64,000 bases of DNA from Lyophyllum atratum (Eukaryota; Basidiomycota; Agaricomycetes; Agaricales; Lyophyllaceae): contig JACGCN010000014.1 of NCBI GenBank assembly GCA_014905825.1, positions 744,001 through 808,000 on the forward strand. Reading direction: 5' to 3'. The stretch's first letter is position 1; every line of letters starts with the position of its first letter. Of this stretch, positions 1 to 11,066 are shown one piece after another. Both the position numbers and the translations under genes were made by a program. The notes beneath the pieces are model-generated. The model worked only from the letters and a program-made list of their open reading frames with translations. It was not told the origin of the DNA and ran no database searches.

Positions 1-658
1 CCACGATAGGCTGCACATTGACGGCTCCTTCAGATACCCAGAATAAGAGATTGTCGGCCTTCAAAGCTGTTGCGATGTCAGGCTTTCTCTCTGCTGAACT
101 ACAAGAAAAAAGGAAACGTGCCTCCATGGATGATGTCAAGTTCTTCAAAGTCACAAAGTGCCTCCACAGCAGACGCGACCACCTTTTTGACGGTATGCAC
201 CTTCAATGATCTGGTCGGGGACGTCTGTCGGAATGTATCAAGGTCAGGGCCGAGTGGATCCAGTGCGAAGCATTGATGTTCCCCGTGATGGCTTTGCTCT
301 GTAAAGTGGTCTCGTAGAACTGGCAAGTTATCGGAATCCGCTCCGAGACTGATCGCCTGCAGCGCGCTAAGTTCCTGAGATTTTTCGGCGGTGGCATGAG
401 TTGTAAGTAATTTCAGAGCCACGAATAGCCCGCTGACGCTCCTAAGAGGAGCAGCATTATAAACAGCATTCACTGAAATGACTCTGGCAATACTAACTGG
501 AGATCAGAGGCGAGCCACACCGATGATCGGGGTCCAAACCCAAGTTTTCTGATTATCTCATAGCGGCCTTCTTTGAGAAGCAATCCCGGATATGCAGCAA
601 AGTAACCAAATCCTTGTTCAGTCGACAAGTCAAGAGGTTCCTCGGGGAATTGAGACAT
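1..658 (-). CDS. SRPK-like (pseudo)kinase copy 1, 3' part outside window
   Basis: N-terminal part of an SR-protein-kinase-like protein; the gene runs off the left edge. Exons seen: 498-658, 122-441 and 1-66. The start MSQFPEEPLDLS is shared with copies 3 and 4 here. Visible kinase elements are a glycine-loop-like LGFGPRSSVWL and the VAIK-type lysine in FVALKLLTTHA. The second intron begins with GC (GAG|GCACG) and ends CAACAG; splicing gives IIHGALKADNLLF, where active kinases of this group have an Asp after HT/HR. Retaining this 55-nt intron would break the frame, so splicing is required. The first donor is GTTAGT rather than the GTAAG of the other copies. Catalytic activity looks unlikely; expression cannot be judged. 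Confidence 0.75.
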
Positions 659-2781
659 GGGAGTAGAATGCTAGATGTCGTTGTTGTGGGGAGAATTGCG
701 ACTTGGCTGACCTTAAACCAGTTGATATAGAATCCTGGGCGCTTTTTGTGACATGATCGACCTCTAGCCTGTTCCTTGGGACCCACAGAAAAGCATAGCC
801 TGCGATTGAGGATAGCAGCACTAAGTCAAGGCGTGCAGCGATGCTAGCGATGCCGCCCCGTTCTCCATCAAAAACCGGAACCGAGCGGAATGTTGTGTCT
901 TGTCTAATCGCTGATCGACAGCTTATTGACGTACAGTATATTTACACCCAGTGTGCGTCTTCGACTGTAGGGATGTTGGCTGCAAATAGGCCTCGAATTG
1001 CTACTTTCGCCCTTGCCCCAAGACATCTATTCCGGAGGTTCTTCCCTTCCAAGCCCGATGTCGGACCCTATTAGCTCAAAGCCCTAGGATGAAAAGCTGA
1101 AGGTGCCCGCGATGAGCACATCTCGCGGTGGTCCTAGATTTCAAGCCGTTTGTGGAATCTAACACTCTACCGACCGCCGCATAAGATCTAGCGGGCACAC
1201 TTCATGCTCACTCTTCGTGGTAAGATCTTCAACCATTCAATGAATCCGCAGGAATCCGCTTCCAGTGATACCGTGACATCTCTTATAGATACTACAGAAA
1301 GGCATTAATCGCGACGAATGCTACTCCTATTAAGACGCTTCCATGAGTTTTGATCTATATGGGGGCTGATGTGGGTGGGTATGATGATTGTGACAGACGT
1401 ATCTGATACATTGGCGCTGAGCTGCATTATCGCCACCGGTGGTGGCGATGATCACATAACCATGATACGCCCACAAAGACACTCTCACTCAGTCCTTCCA
1501 TTCTGATGTTACAGAATACCTCATTTCGGCTGTAGAATCGAACTACACGGTGGGACCCGGATCTGGACTCACAAACTGTAAGGCTCGAGATGTATCCCAT
1601 ATGTGTCACCGATCCGACTCGGAAGATTATCATTATACTTACCGCGAGAGAGCTCATTACGCCTTCATGTCAACCAAGTGCGATCCAAGGCAGATGTCCA
1701 ATCACATGGATAAAAATTCAAGTTACGTATGTTAGGTATGTTCGGAACGACAGAATATCCCTCCCTTCGAAATTCAGCATAACATGCATAGCGGCGAGGA
1801 ATGGGCGAACGAGCGATGTCGGAAAGATGACTGATGCGGCGGATCCTGGCTTGTCTCCTGGTACATTGACAGTTGTAGTCGTAGATTCAGCACGTCATGC
1901 TGGCCGTAAAGACCAATACTAAGCTTACGAATTGAGGTGGGACATTTCTTCCGTTGAATGGCGGGCTTGCGGATATCAGGATTCTAGTCACACCGTCCGA
2001 ATTGCTCAGTACTCACAATTGTGAGAACTCGTTAGTCTCTCTCCCTCATCTCATAGTGGTCAAATTCTTACTTGCACATGCCCTACAGAATAGGTAGTTC
2101 CAGGAAAATTTGACACCGACGTATGGATCCTACCCGGATCTATGCTACGAACAAGCCCTCCGGATCTGGAATGAGACTGGCGCCTCAGTCAAGAAATTCA
2201 TGATTAACTCTTCTCTGTCACGCCTATCCGATCGACACATTGTTCTATCACTGGCTATACTCTCCCATATGTGCAAGATTCCCCTCTCCAAGTACTTTCG
2301 TTTTCATCCGCCGTAACGTAATCGACGCGCCTCGATCGATCGAACCAAAATACGGAAGCTTCGGTGGCTGACGGCTTCACTAGTGGATGGTTATAAGATT
2401 GCGGACACGGCCACCGCAAAAACCCCTAGTAGGTGGGATATTGGAGAATGCTACGGATATATCATGCCTTCGCTGATGATGATAAGCTTGTAGTACTTTT
2501 GCAATTTTGAGGCATACCTTCCTCCGGATGTTGAACACACCTCGGAAGACTGGGCAACTCAGAACGCGTGCCCATTGTTCGCCTCATGTTATGTGACGGA
2601 GCTTTTATATTTGCTGCTCAGCATCGGTAGTGAGGAACCTCTATTCCTATTTGCTACCATGGCTTACGCCGCCCAACTCAGTCATCGTTATAACGGCAAC
2701 GTCGTATGCAGTCGCCATACGCCTGAATGGGCAAATACTATTCCGCCGAATTTACAAAGTACGATCGAAACTTGACCGTTT

Positions 2782-4258
2782 TCAATGACCTTTGTCCGTG
2801 ACGGTCCCATAGCCGATAAACCCGCAGGAGCATGCATTCCCAATGCGCACCCACGCGTGTCTCGCCAGATCTGAAGCAGTCGGACGGTCTTTAGGGTCTA
2901 AGCTCAAGCATTCTTGAAGGAACTCGACGATGGCCAAAATGTCCTCCTCTGATACGCATCCAGTGCCTGCTAATTCTGCTTGCAGACTTGTATCCGGAAT
3001 TGGATGCTCGAAGTACCCTTGATAACATCGAGGGATCGATCGTGAGGTGCATCATCATATATGATATCAGTATCAAAGCCGTACCATTAGCATCGAAGAA
3101 CTCATTCAAGCGCTTCGACTTTTTAGCCATGGCTGTGCTGAAGGGATCCCCAGCGATAGCAAGCATACGTGCCAAGTGTTCGGTGTCACCAAGTCCATCA
3201 GGGAAGAGTTGTTTTCCGGTAAGGAGGTGATACGTCTGCTATCGATGAGAAGGTGTGGTCGAGACACAGTAGAAGTACTTACAGCGCAGCCTAGCATCCA
3301 CGTATCGACCTTCGTGTCATAACCTGTCCCGAGGATAACCTCAGGTGGTCGGAGACAAGGGTCAAGGGACATGTCCCAGGCCGCTTTCTTTGATACCATT
3401 CTTGCTACAGTTGCGTTTAACGACAAAAATCGAAAGGCAAAAAAGTAGACGTACCATGCCCAACATTATTCAAGTAGATCCCGTAATTGGCGATGGCTTC
3501 AAACTCATCGTCCCATTGATGTTTATGAGCGAGTGGCTCAGAAAGAACGAGTGGGTATTTCGTCCCATTCACTATAACTTCTTCCTGGATAACAGACGGC
3601 GGTGACGCATCCAGGATAGGCTGTATGTCGACGGCTCGTTCTGATGCCGAGAACAAGAAATTGTCCGCATGGACAGCTGTTGTAAACGTCAGATCTTCCG
3701 AGACGTGACCTATAGGAAAGAATAAACGCGCCTCCATGGATAACCCCACGGTTTTTCAGGTCACAAAGTGCCTTCAGAATACATGCGACCACTCGTTGGA
3801 CGGTATGCACTCCCAATGATTTGGTAGGGGCAGTCTGCCGGAATTTGTCGAGATCAGGGCCAAGTGAATTCAATGCGAAGCACTGATGTTTCCCATGATG
3901 GCTCTGCTCTGTGAAGTGGTCCTGTAGAACGGGCAACCGATAGTATGGACGAATCAATTGCAGTACGTGAAGTTCCTGAGAGTACTTGGAGCTGGCATGA
4001 GTTGTCAGTATTTTCAGAGCCACGACATGCCCCTTCTCATCCCTAAGACGAACAACTCTTTCAATAAGATTTACTTGAATGACTCTGCGATGCTTACTGT
4101 AAGTCAGAGGCGAGCCACACGGATGAGCGGGGTCCAAACCCAAGTTTTCTGATTATTTTATAGCGGCCTTGTTTGAGAAGCAATCCGGGGTATCCAGCAA
4201 AGTATCCGAATCCTTGTTTAGTCGACAAGTCGAGAGGTTCTTCGGGGAATGGAGACAT
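2782..4258 (-). CDS. SRPK-like (pseudo)kinase copy 2, intact
   Basis: Six exons (4098-4258, 3732-4042, 3455-3676, 3283-3404, 3085-3235, 2782-3017) give a complete 400-residue frame. In order: MSPFPEEPLDLS start, glycine loop LGFGPRSSVWL, lysine in VALKILTTHAS, catalytic-loop equivalent HGAVHADNFLF, DFG-region equivalent YLNNVGH, then the SRPK/CMGC signatures CLRPPEVILG and VDTWMLGC, LLTGKQLF and a C-lobe ending near HAWVRIGNACSCGF. The catalytic Asp is Ala and the DFG Asp appears replaced by Asn, so I infer a pseudokinase. The intron inside the catalytic loop is GC-AG (GAG|GCGCG, 55 nt). Same fold as SRPK is sequence-based; lack of activity is inference. Confidence 0.8.
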
Positions 4259-5140
4259 GGGAGTAGAACGCTAGATGTTGGGGGGGGGGGAAATGCGACC
4301 TTCCTGACCTTGGACGGTGACAGACGGTAGGCCGGCTGATATAGCATTCTGGGCACTTTTTGTGACGGGTTCGGTGATCGACTCAGGCTGAAACCTGTCC
4401 CTGGAAACCCACATAGAAGCATAGCCAGCCATCGATGATATCGAGCGGAAGTGTGGAGCCAGTCGGCAGTCGTGTCTTTCGTCGAAACATGTCCTGGCTT
4501 GTTTCCTGCCGCAGTGACAGTGGTATTCATACATTCAGCACGTCATGTCGGCGCCCGCAAAGACCGAGATTGAGGTGTAACTTTACTCGTGGGGCCGAAG
4601 CGGAAAACATCCAAACCAACCGCCCTAATCCCTATCCGAAGGATACCATGGAAGTTCAGAGAGAGTCTTGAGGTCAAAGTCTTCAGTGTCAAGTCACCAC
4701 ATAGACCGTATCGACCGCGACATCATCTAGGAGCGCAAACTGCTCCCTTCTAGATCATTCGCAAACTGCTCAATACCTCAATTAACGTAGGACTTGTCGA
4801 GTGGCAGGCCTGCTCATATTTACTGTAGCGCTTGAAGCCCTTGATTCGCGATCGACGAAATCGACCCGGAAGGACCATACACTGGAGAATAGTCTCAGAA
4901 GTGAGGGGTCCAGCGCCATCTTCGACACGTTGAATGAGTGGGACCGACGAGCCATGCATGCGAAGAAAAAACAGATAGGGTTGCAGGACACGGGGCATCG
5001 GCTCGATGTCGTTGTGGAAGACACTCAACAAGTTCAAGTTGGCGCTCAGTGCCGAACAGCACAGCCATAACCCGTCGGCCCAACAAAAAGCAAAAACCCC
5101 ACGAGTCGGTGGCAACTCTCCTAAACATGATATACCAACA

Positions 5141-5201
5141 GCCGAAGCATCAAACAGACAATCCCCTCGCCTTTTACTAGGGGATTCCGTGATGCTTCGG
5201 C
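5141..5201. repeat. Two-step perfect hairpin, left copy
   Basis: Inverted repeat: GCCGAAGCATC (5141-5151) pairs with GATGCTTCGGC (5191-5201), and inside it AATCCCCT (5160-5167) pairs with AGGGGATT (5179-5186) around an 11-nt loop, with an asymmetric internal bulge. The same structure, reversed, lies at 45356-45416. Because both arms of the duplication keep the pairing, it is either functional or a mobile-element end. Confidence 0.8.
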
Positions 5202-5294
5202 ATCCAAATGTTGCGATACAATCTTTGGCAATGCTTCACTCCTTGTGAGTCTAGAGCCTTTTCTTTTTTCTCTGCTCTCCTTCGGAAGCCTAAG

Positions 5295-5381
5295 GCGAAA
5301 AATGACCAGGAGAAAGCTGATCGAGCAGCTATCAAGAAAGAGGAGGGTTTGGCAATACAGGCGGCTTCGAGAGGGGGGTAG
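5295..5381 (+). pseudogene. 3' fragment of a Lys/Ala-rich secreted-protein gene
   Basis: An open frame of 28 codons plus stop, rich in Lys, Ala, Gln and Glu, resembles the last codons of the secreted Lys/Ala-rich protein at 49335-50333 and is followed by the same 3' flank (5400-5615 against 49090-49330, reversed). No start or upstream exons are present; the sequence before 5290 belongs to the hairpin segment. It looks like a truncated copy joined there by rearrangement. Confidence 0.6.
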
Positions 5382-5746
5382 TTATAACGTTTCTTCGACT
5401 GCATAATGTCTTTACTTTATTTCTTTTCTTCGTGTAATTACTTTGTTCACGATTTCTTACTGTACTTCGCGTAACGGCCCTAGGATGTCGATTTACTGAA
5501 CTTTATTTGCGGGCCCACTCCTCAAAACCGTAGTGTCCGCATCGTTGATGAACGTAGCAAATACAATCACTATGTATTAGCGCTAGGGCATCGGTATTAC
5601 TGGTATACATATTTACCAGTCGACTGGCGGCCCTCAATCATGTCCGATGAACTGACGTTGGTGCGCGTCATTAGCATAATTACCTGAACAGGATCTATTC
5701 GCATTGCAAGAATACAGGTTACGGCGAAGGCATGATCATCTCCCTC

Positions 5747-7200
5747 TTAAGGGCAGTATCCACAGGAGCAGGCAAATCCAGCCCTCACCCATGGACTTCC
5801 AAACAGTTCGGAAGCGGACAGTCGGTCTTCAGGATCTAAGCTCAAACATTCCTTAAGGAACTCGACGACCGCCGGGATGTCCTCCTCAGATATACAGCCG
5901 GTTTCTGTTAATTCTGCTTGCAGGCTTGTCTCCGGAATAAAATGATCGAAGTGTCCTTGATAATGTTGACAGGTAAATCATGAGGCGAATCATAGAGTCA
6001 TTGTAGCATAACTCACCATCAGCATCAAAGAATTCCTTGACGCGCTTGGATTTCAGGGATATGGCTGGATCAAGGAAATCTTCAGTTATAGCCTGCATGC
6101 GTGCCAAGTGTTGGATGTCATCTAGCCCTTCCTGGAAGAGTGGTCGGCCGGTAAGGAGATAATACGTCTGGTATCTATGAGGAGATGTATTTGGAACTGC
6201 GTAGAAGTACTCACAGCGCAGCCTAGCATCCAAGTGTCGACTTTGATGTCGAAACCTGTGCCGAGGATAACCTCAGGTGGTCGGAGAGAAGGGTCGACCG
6301 ACGTGTCCCAGGACGCGTCCCTGTTGCTCTCGCTAGGACAGCGTTTAACGCAAAGGGGATAAAATTGAAGATAAACCCATACTTACCGTGCCCAAGATTG
6401 TTCAGATATATCGCATAATTGGCGACGTTAAAATTGTCATCATCCCAACGCCATTGATTTCCGCACGGCTCGGAGCGCACGACAGGGTATCTCTTCCCAT
6501 CGACTGTAACTTCTTTCTGGACATCGGATGGCGGCGAATCATCCGCGATAGGCTGCACATTGACGGCTCTTTGAGATACCCAGAATAAGAGATTGTCTGC
6601 CTTCAAAGCTGTTGCGATGTCAGGCTTTCTCTCTACTGAACCACAGGAGAAAAGGAATCGTGCCTCCATGGATGATGTCAAGTGCTTCGAGGTCGATAAG
6701 TGCCTCCACAGCACACGCGATCACCTTTTTGACGGTATGGACCTTCAATGATCTGGTCGGGGACGTCTGTCGGAATGTATCAAGGTCTACGCCGAGTGCA
6801 TCCAGTGCGAAGCATTGATGTTCCCCGTGGTGGCTTTGCTCTGTGAAGTGGTCTCGTAGAATCGACAAGCCATCCCAAGGTCCGAGTCGGCTGATCGCCT
6901 GCAGCGCGCTAAGTTCCTGAGATTTCTCCGCCGTGGCATGAGTTGTAAGTAATTTCAGAGCCACGAATAGCCCGCTGACGCTCCTAAGAGGAGCAGCACC
7001 ATAAAGAGGATTCACTGAAATGACTCTGGCAATACTTACTGGAGATCAGAGGCGAGCCACACGGATGAGCGGGGTCCAAACCCAAGTTTTCTGATTACTT
7101 TATAGCGGCCTTGTTTGAGGAGCAACCCGGGATATGCAGCAAAGTATCCGAACCCTCGTTCAGTCGACAAGTCAAGAGGTTCTTCGGGAAATTGAGACAT
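5747..7200 (-). pseudogene. SRPK-like (pseudo)kinase copy 3, frame broken in exon 4
   Basis: Same six-exon plan as copy 2: 7040-7200, 6664-6983, 6387-6608, 6215-6332, 6017-6167, 5747-5955. Exons 1, 3 and 5 have exactly the same lengths as in copies 2 and 4, but exon 4 is 118 nt instead of 122. That 4-nt deletion just after the acceptor breaks the frame before the LRPPEVILG motif. The other exons remain open, including the C-terminal end CSCGYCP, so the lesion is recent or a compensating splice site escapes me. The catalytic-loop equivalent is HGALKADNLLF, again through a GC-AG intron (GAG|GCACG, 55 nt). Confidence 0.7.
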
Positions 7201-7687
7201 GATGCTAGATGTTGTTGTGGGGAAAGGTGCGACCTTGCTGATCTTCGACGAGCTGAAATAGAATCCTGGGCGCTATTAGTGATGGAAATGATGATGGAGC
7301 TGTAATCTTTCCCTCGGGACACACAGAGAAGCATAGCCTGCCATTGATGATAGTGGCATCAGGTAAAGGCGTGCACCGATGGCGCCCATCCTTACTGATA
7401 ACCGTAACCGAGCGGAATGTTGATTATCTTATCAGACTGTTTACCGATGTATGCACCCGAAGACACCCACAAGCCAGGCCATACTTGGACTATCGACTGG
7501 CACATACATCAGCGTTGATATAGGTGAGCGCGAATGGAGGGCTTAAATCGACCGCCAGATAGTTCTCATCTCATCTCACGGAGAGGTTCTGACAATTAAA
7601 AAACAGACGACACACTTGTCAACTACGCCCCATATCTCGAAGAGGAACGCGCCGCAGAACCTAATATAATCAAAACTTTCCTTTGGC
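7201..7687. other. Intergenic, no gene seen
   Basis: Lies between the start of kinase copy 3 and the 3' end of the LPMO gene. The first 200 bases resemble the 5' flanks of the other kinase copies (4260-4450, 45660-45834); the rest shows no open frame or repeat I can support. Confidence 0.6.
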
Positions 7688-8944
7688 TTACCCGCTCCAG
7701 ACAGCCTAGTTTAGAGAACGGTGAGGACGCCAGACTATGCTGATCGGTTCAAAAATGACTCACAGGACCAGGCTGGACGTAGGTGGTCGGGATGGCTGTA
7801 AGTATATGTTATTAGGGTGTTATGTACCTGGCGAGAGGTCGAGCCTTACGATAATAAATGTTGATCACAATTCCGGGCTCCTGAATTATTTGCATGCTCG
7901 ATTTGTGCGCTCGATAGAGAAGACGAGAAACCACTCACGTTCCCACTGTAGACACCCGGGATGGCGACCAGAGGTTTAGGACTTCCACTTCCACCGCCAG
8001 TCACGTTGATCTGTCCGCAACTGATGTAGAATTGGGCTTATGAAAGACCAGTCATCAGAATACGGAAACGATAATGAAGTTACAGTGGGACTTACCACCG
8101 CCTGGAGCCGAGGCGGAATGGAGAGCGATGGCTTCCATTCGGACGAGGTACCTGTGTGGAAGCACAGTAAGCTCTTGCGTTGGCTGGAGATAGGCGGTGA
8201 TGGACTCACTGTCCAGAAGGGAGTGATCTGGGAACGGTGAAGCTGACACTGGGAATGTCTAGCCGGATAATCAGCCATAGTTTTGCTTCCAAGGGATTCA
8301 GCAACGTACTCGAACCAGGGAAAGTGATTGTCTTCCCACCGTCGGTTACAGCGGGAATTTGGTATACCTAGGAGAAGCCATCATTTATTTCGGTCTTCCA
8401 AATGTGTGAGAGGAAAGAAGGCCTACCTTGAACCACACATTTCCGGACCCATCCCATGTGGAGACGTTCAAAGGCGCTTTCGCCATGTAGACGTTGACGA
8501 CCTTGGGGACAACATGATTACCATCGTAATGCTACTTCCATGTCGTGCATAGTGCTTACACCAGCGTGATAGATGTTCCCGTTGCTCTTGATGCCGAGTT
8601 GTGATCCAGCTGCGACATTGACAGTGGAAGCGGTGGCTTGAGTTTCGGATGTGTAGCACCGGAAGTCTGCACTTTTGACGTCCGTAACCTGCCCGGGGCG
8701 GCGCTAATCAATGAAGGCCGCTGCGAAAGAGACGAAGCGACTTACCGGCGCTTGCGAGTTGAAGTTGTTCGTCTTGCGGACGTACAACCAGTCCGTGCTG
8801 GCGACGCCGTTCACAATGAGGGATGGGAACGTGTCTTGAAGACATACGCGTTAGTCCAGCTGGAAAGAGGCGGACTGGGCATGCCTTACAGTGAGCTGAC
8901 GTGATCGCGCAGAGAGAAAGATTGATCAAGGCAAAGAGTCTCAT
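7688..8944 (-). CDS. AA9 lytic polysaccharide monooxygenase, secreted
   Basis: Eleven exons: 8890-8944, 8746-8834, 8560-8688, 8427-8501, 8310-8367, 8210-8258, 8096-8151, 7939-8036, 7850-7880, 7764-7795, 7688-7705 (229 residues). A signal peptide (MRLFALINLSLCAITSA) is followed directly by His, the N-terminal copper-brace residue of mature AA9 enzymes, in HYTFPSLIVNG. The second brace His is in NIYHAGVVNVYMAKAP and the axial Tyr in AQFYISCGQINVTGG; the chain ends PGPAVWSG. AA9 enzymes oxidatively cleave cellulose and related glucans outside the cell and need copper and an electron donor. There is no CBM1 or GPI signal. Ten introns in 1.25 kb is dense; all are GT-AG and the last exon is only 18 nt. 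A TATA box precedes it. Confidence 0.93.
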
Positions 8945-8988
8945 TTTCTCGATGATGAAAACGACATTGCTCCGGCCCTCCGACTGTC

Positions 8989-8995
8989 TTTTATA
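8989..8995 (-). promoter_or_regulatory. TATA box of the AA9 LPMO gene
   Basis: TATAAAA on the minus strand, 45 nt upstream of the LPMO start codon. A TATA element fits a strongly inducible gene. Confidence 0.6.
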
Positions 8996-9040
8996 CGACG
9001 AGGACATCCGGGGAAAGCGCGTTGCATGATAATGCCGAGC

Positions 9041-9163
9041 CCGTCTGGTGACCAGGAAGAAACGATGCCTACAGGCTGGCTTATATGATAAGAAATGACA
9101 ATTCCAGGAAGCTCGAGAAAGGCCGTCTGGTGATCAAGAAGAATGACCATCGCCTGTAGGCTG
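9041..9163. repeat. Pair of imperfect ~40-bp direct repeats upstream of the LPMO
   Basis: Copy one at 9041-9078 and copy two at 9123-9163 both begin CCGTCTGGTGA and end AGGCTG, with about 80% identity by eye. They lie 100-220 bp upstream of the LPMO start and could hold duplicated regulator sites; no known consensus is obvious. The remaining 9164-9825 holds no gene I recognise. Confidence 0.6.
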
Positions 9164-9825
9164 ACAAGGTCTATTGTCCAACGGAATAAACCAACACTAT
9201 AAAAAGACAGGGACATCGATTGAAACTTACCGAAATACAGACGAGGCTGGGCCGACCAATGTCCAGAAACTCCTTTCTAGTCGCCCGTTGACATTCAATG
9301 ACTTACAGAATGGGCCAGGAATACTGCAGGGACCACGCGTGTAGATCGTCGACCATGGTGCTTCCCTCTCTGGAATTCACCTCGACTCAAACTTGTGCGC
9401 CATGGGTTGTTCTCGGTGTATCAAGGATGCCGAGCTGCTTCAAACTTTAAACATGATCTGCCGTCGACGACGAAAAAGCCGCGATGTCAGCGGGGTTAGA
9501 AACAAGTTGTGACGATGACGTTTCCGATGTGATTAAGCACGGATAATGTTAGCATAAAAATCCGGAATGACAGCGGGGTCGCATAGACGATGATGACCCA
9601 GGTCGATCGAGACAAGTAGTGAAAGCGGCCAGAGCAGAAGGACATGGGGTCTTTCATCGAGTGAGGCGATTATACCGCTAACTGTTCTGACTCGGAGGGC
9701 CACCTGTCGTCTTCGGTCGTGGTCGATCTTGCTATGTTTTCGTGTCGAACTGATCGTTGTCTGTAAAAAGTATATCGGGTGTATCGAGGACTGATTGGTA
9801 TCTGGGGAATAATTACAAAATATCA

Positions 9826-11066
9826 TCAAAGCTTGGCCCTGACACCAACATCCCGCTCCTCGCGTTGCTTGCTCGCACGAAGGGCGCGCCCTGCGCGACT
9901 GACACTTTCGCGGCCCACCTTCTCGCTGATCCACCATCCAATCTTCACCATCTCGTCCAGGTTGATCGTTCCGTTATTAGAGCCCGCGATTTGGTACTGC
10001 GAGTCCTTGAGCGCGTAGAGGACGTCTTCGGTTGCGACGTTCCCTGTTGCACCCGGCGAGTATGGGCATCCACCGAGTCCTCCGACGGAGGAGTCGATGG
10101 TCCTGATACCTTGGCCGAGCGCCGCGAAGACGTTGGCGACAGCCGTGCCGTACGTGTCATGGAACTGTAGTATTATCAGCAGCAATCTCCAACGATAGAA
10201 CACCTGAACTAACATGGCCCTAAAACATACGTCAGCTATGTGAGGGAGGGAATGTAATGCGGCTGAAAAACTCACAGCAAGTTTCTCGACAGGTACACTT
10301 TTCTTAACTTCCTCAATCATCTCCGCGACCTTAGTCGGCGTTCCCTGACCGACCGTATCACCAAGACTGACTTCATAGCATCCCATGTCCGCCAACGCCT
10401 TCGCGACTTCCCTGACGCGCTTAAAATCCACGGGGCCAGAGTATGGGCATGCGATAGCAACGCTGACGTACCCCCGGACCCGCAGTCCTCGATCCAAAGC
10501 AGCTCGAGCAACAGGTTCTAGACGCAGTAGCGACTCCGCCGTTGTTGTGTTGAGGTTCGCACGCGTGAAAGCATCAGTCGCAGCCGTAAATATCGAGATT
10601 TCGTCCGAGACTGGCGGTGAGAGCTTCGTCTCGTCAAGTAGGGTGAAAAGATTGTCGAGACCCTTCTTATTCGGTACCAGGACGGCATAATGTACACCAG
10701 GCAGACGTTCCATTTTCGTGATGACCTCCGAGGTGCCACCCATCTAGTGCCTGCGATCAGCACTGATAGTCCCACTGTTAATCAAATGTAAGGACTCACT
10801 TGCGGGACCCACTTCGGGCTCACAAAGCTCCCCGTCTCGATGTTCTGAGCTCCGGCTCTTGCCAGTCGGTTTATAAGCTCCACCTTGACATCCACTGGTA
10901 TGACTCCCTTCTCGTTCTGTAGGCCATCTCGAGGCCCGACCTCAACGATATTGACCAAATTATTCGCCGCCGCTGCCGTTGCGAACGTCCTCTCGCAGTG
11001 AGCACGCTTCAAGACTCGGGAGGCCCGCATAGCGCATCGTGCTGTCTGTGAAGGGAGCATTGACAT
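9826..11066 (-). CDS. Hydroxymethylglutaryl-CoA lyase
   Basis: Cleaves HMG-CoA to acetyl-CoA and acetoacetate (leucine degradation, ketogenesis). Exons 10800-11066, 10276-10743, 10214-10219 and 9826-10164 (359 residues). Conserved motifs: [10 protein letters not shown] near the start of the barrel, [28 protein letters not shown] and the active-site loop [20 protein letters not shown]. The third exon is only six bases (GGCCAT), between two well-formed introns, and supplies the Gly-His of LAGHFHDTYG, where the family has the metal-binding His-X-His. The N-terminus is Arg-rich without acidic residues, like a mitochondrial presequence; the C-terminus is AKL, a PTS1 signal. Human HMGCL likewise ends CKL and is dual-targeted. 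It is divergent from the BAG gene. Confidence 0.93.

Larger units (their letters stand above)
850..5615. repeat. Left arm of a large inverted duplication
   Basis: This stretch reappears in reverse complement at about 45150-49440. Matching pieces seen by eye: 850-2780 with 47300-49050, kinase copy 2 (2782-4258) with kinase copy 4, 4740-5290 with about 45250-45660 including a hairpin, and 5295-5615 with 49090-49490. The match is diverged (substitutions and indels) and the order is partly mosaic, so it is an old, rearranged duplication. I see no gene in 850-2780 (about 1.9 kb): only short stop-interrupted frames and a CGATCGATCG palindrome near 2330. Confidence 0.85.

Noticed and set aside
850..2780. 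Candidate gene in the conserved tract of the inverted duplication
   Set aside because: Despite conservation between arms, no frame survives in both copies; stops and indels differ.
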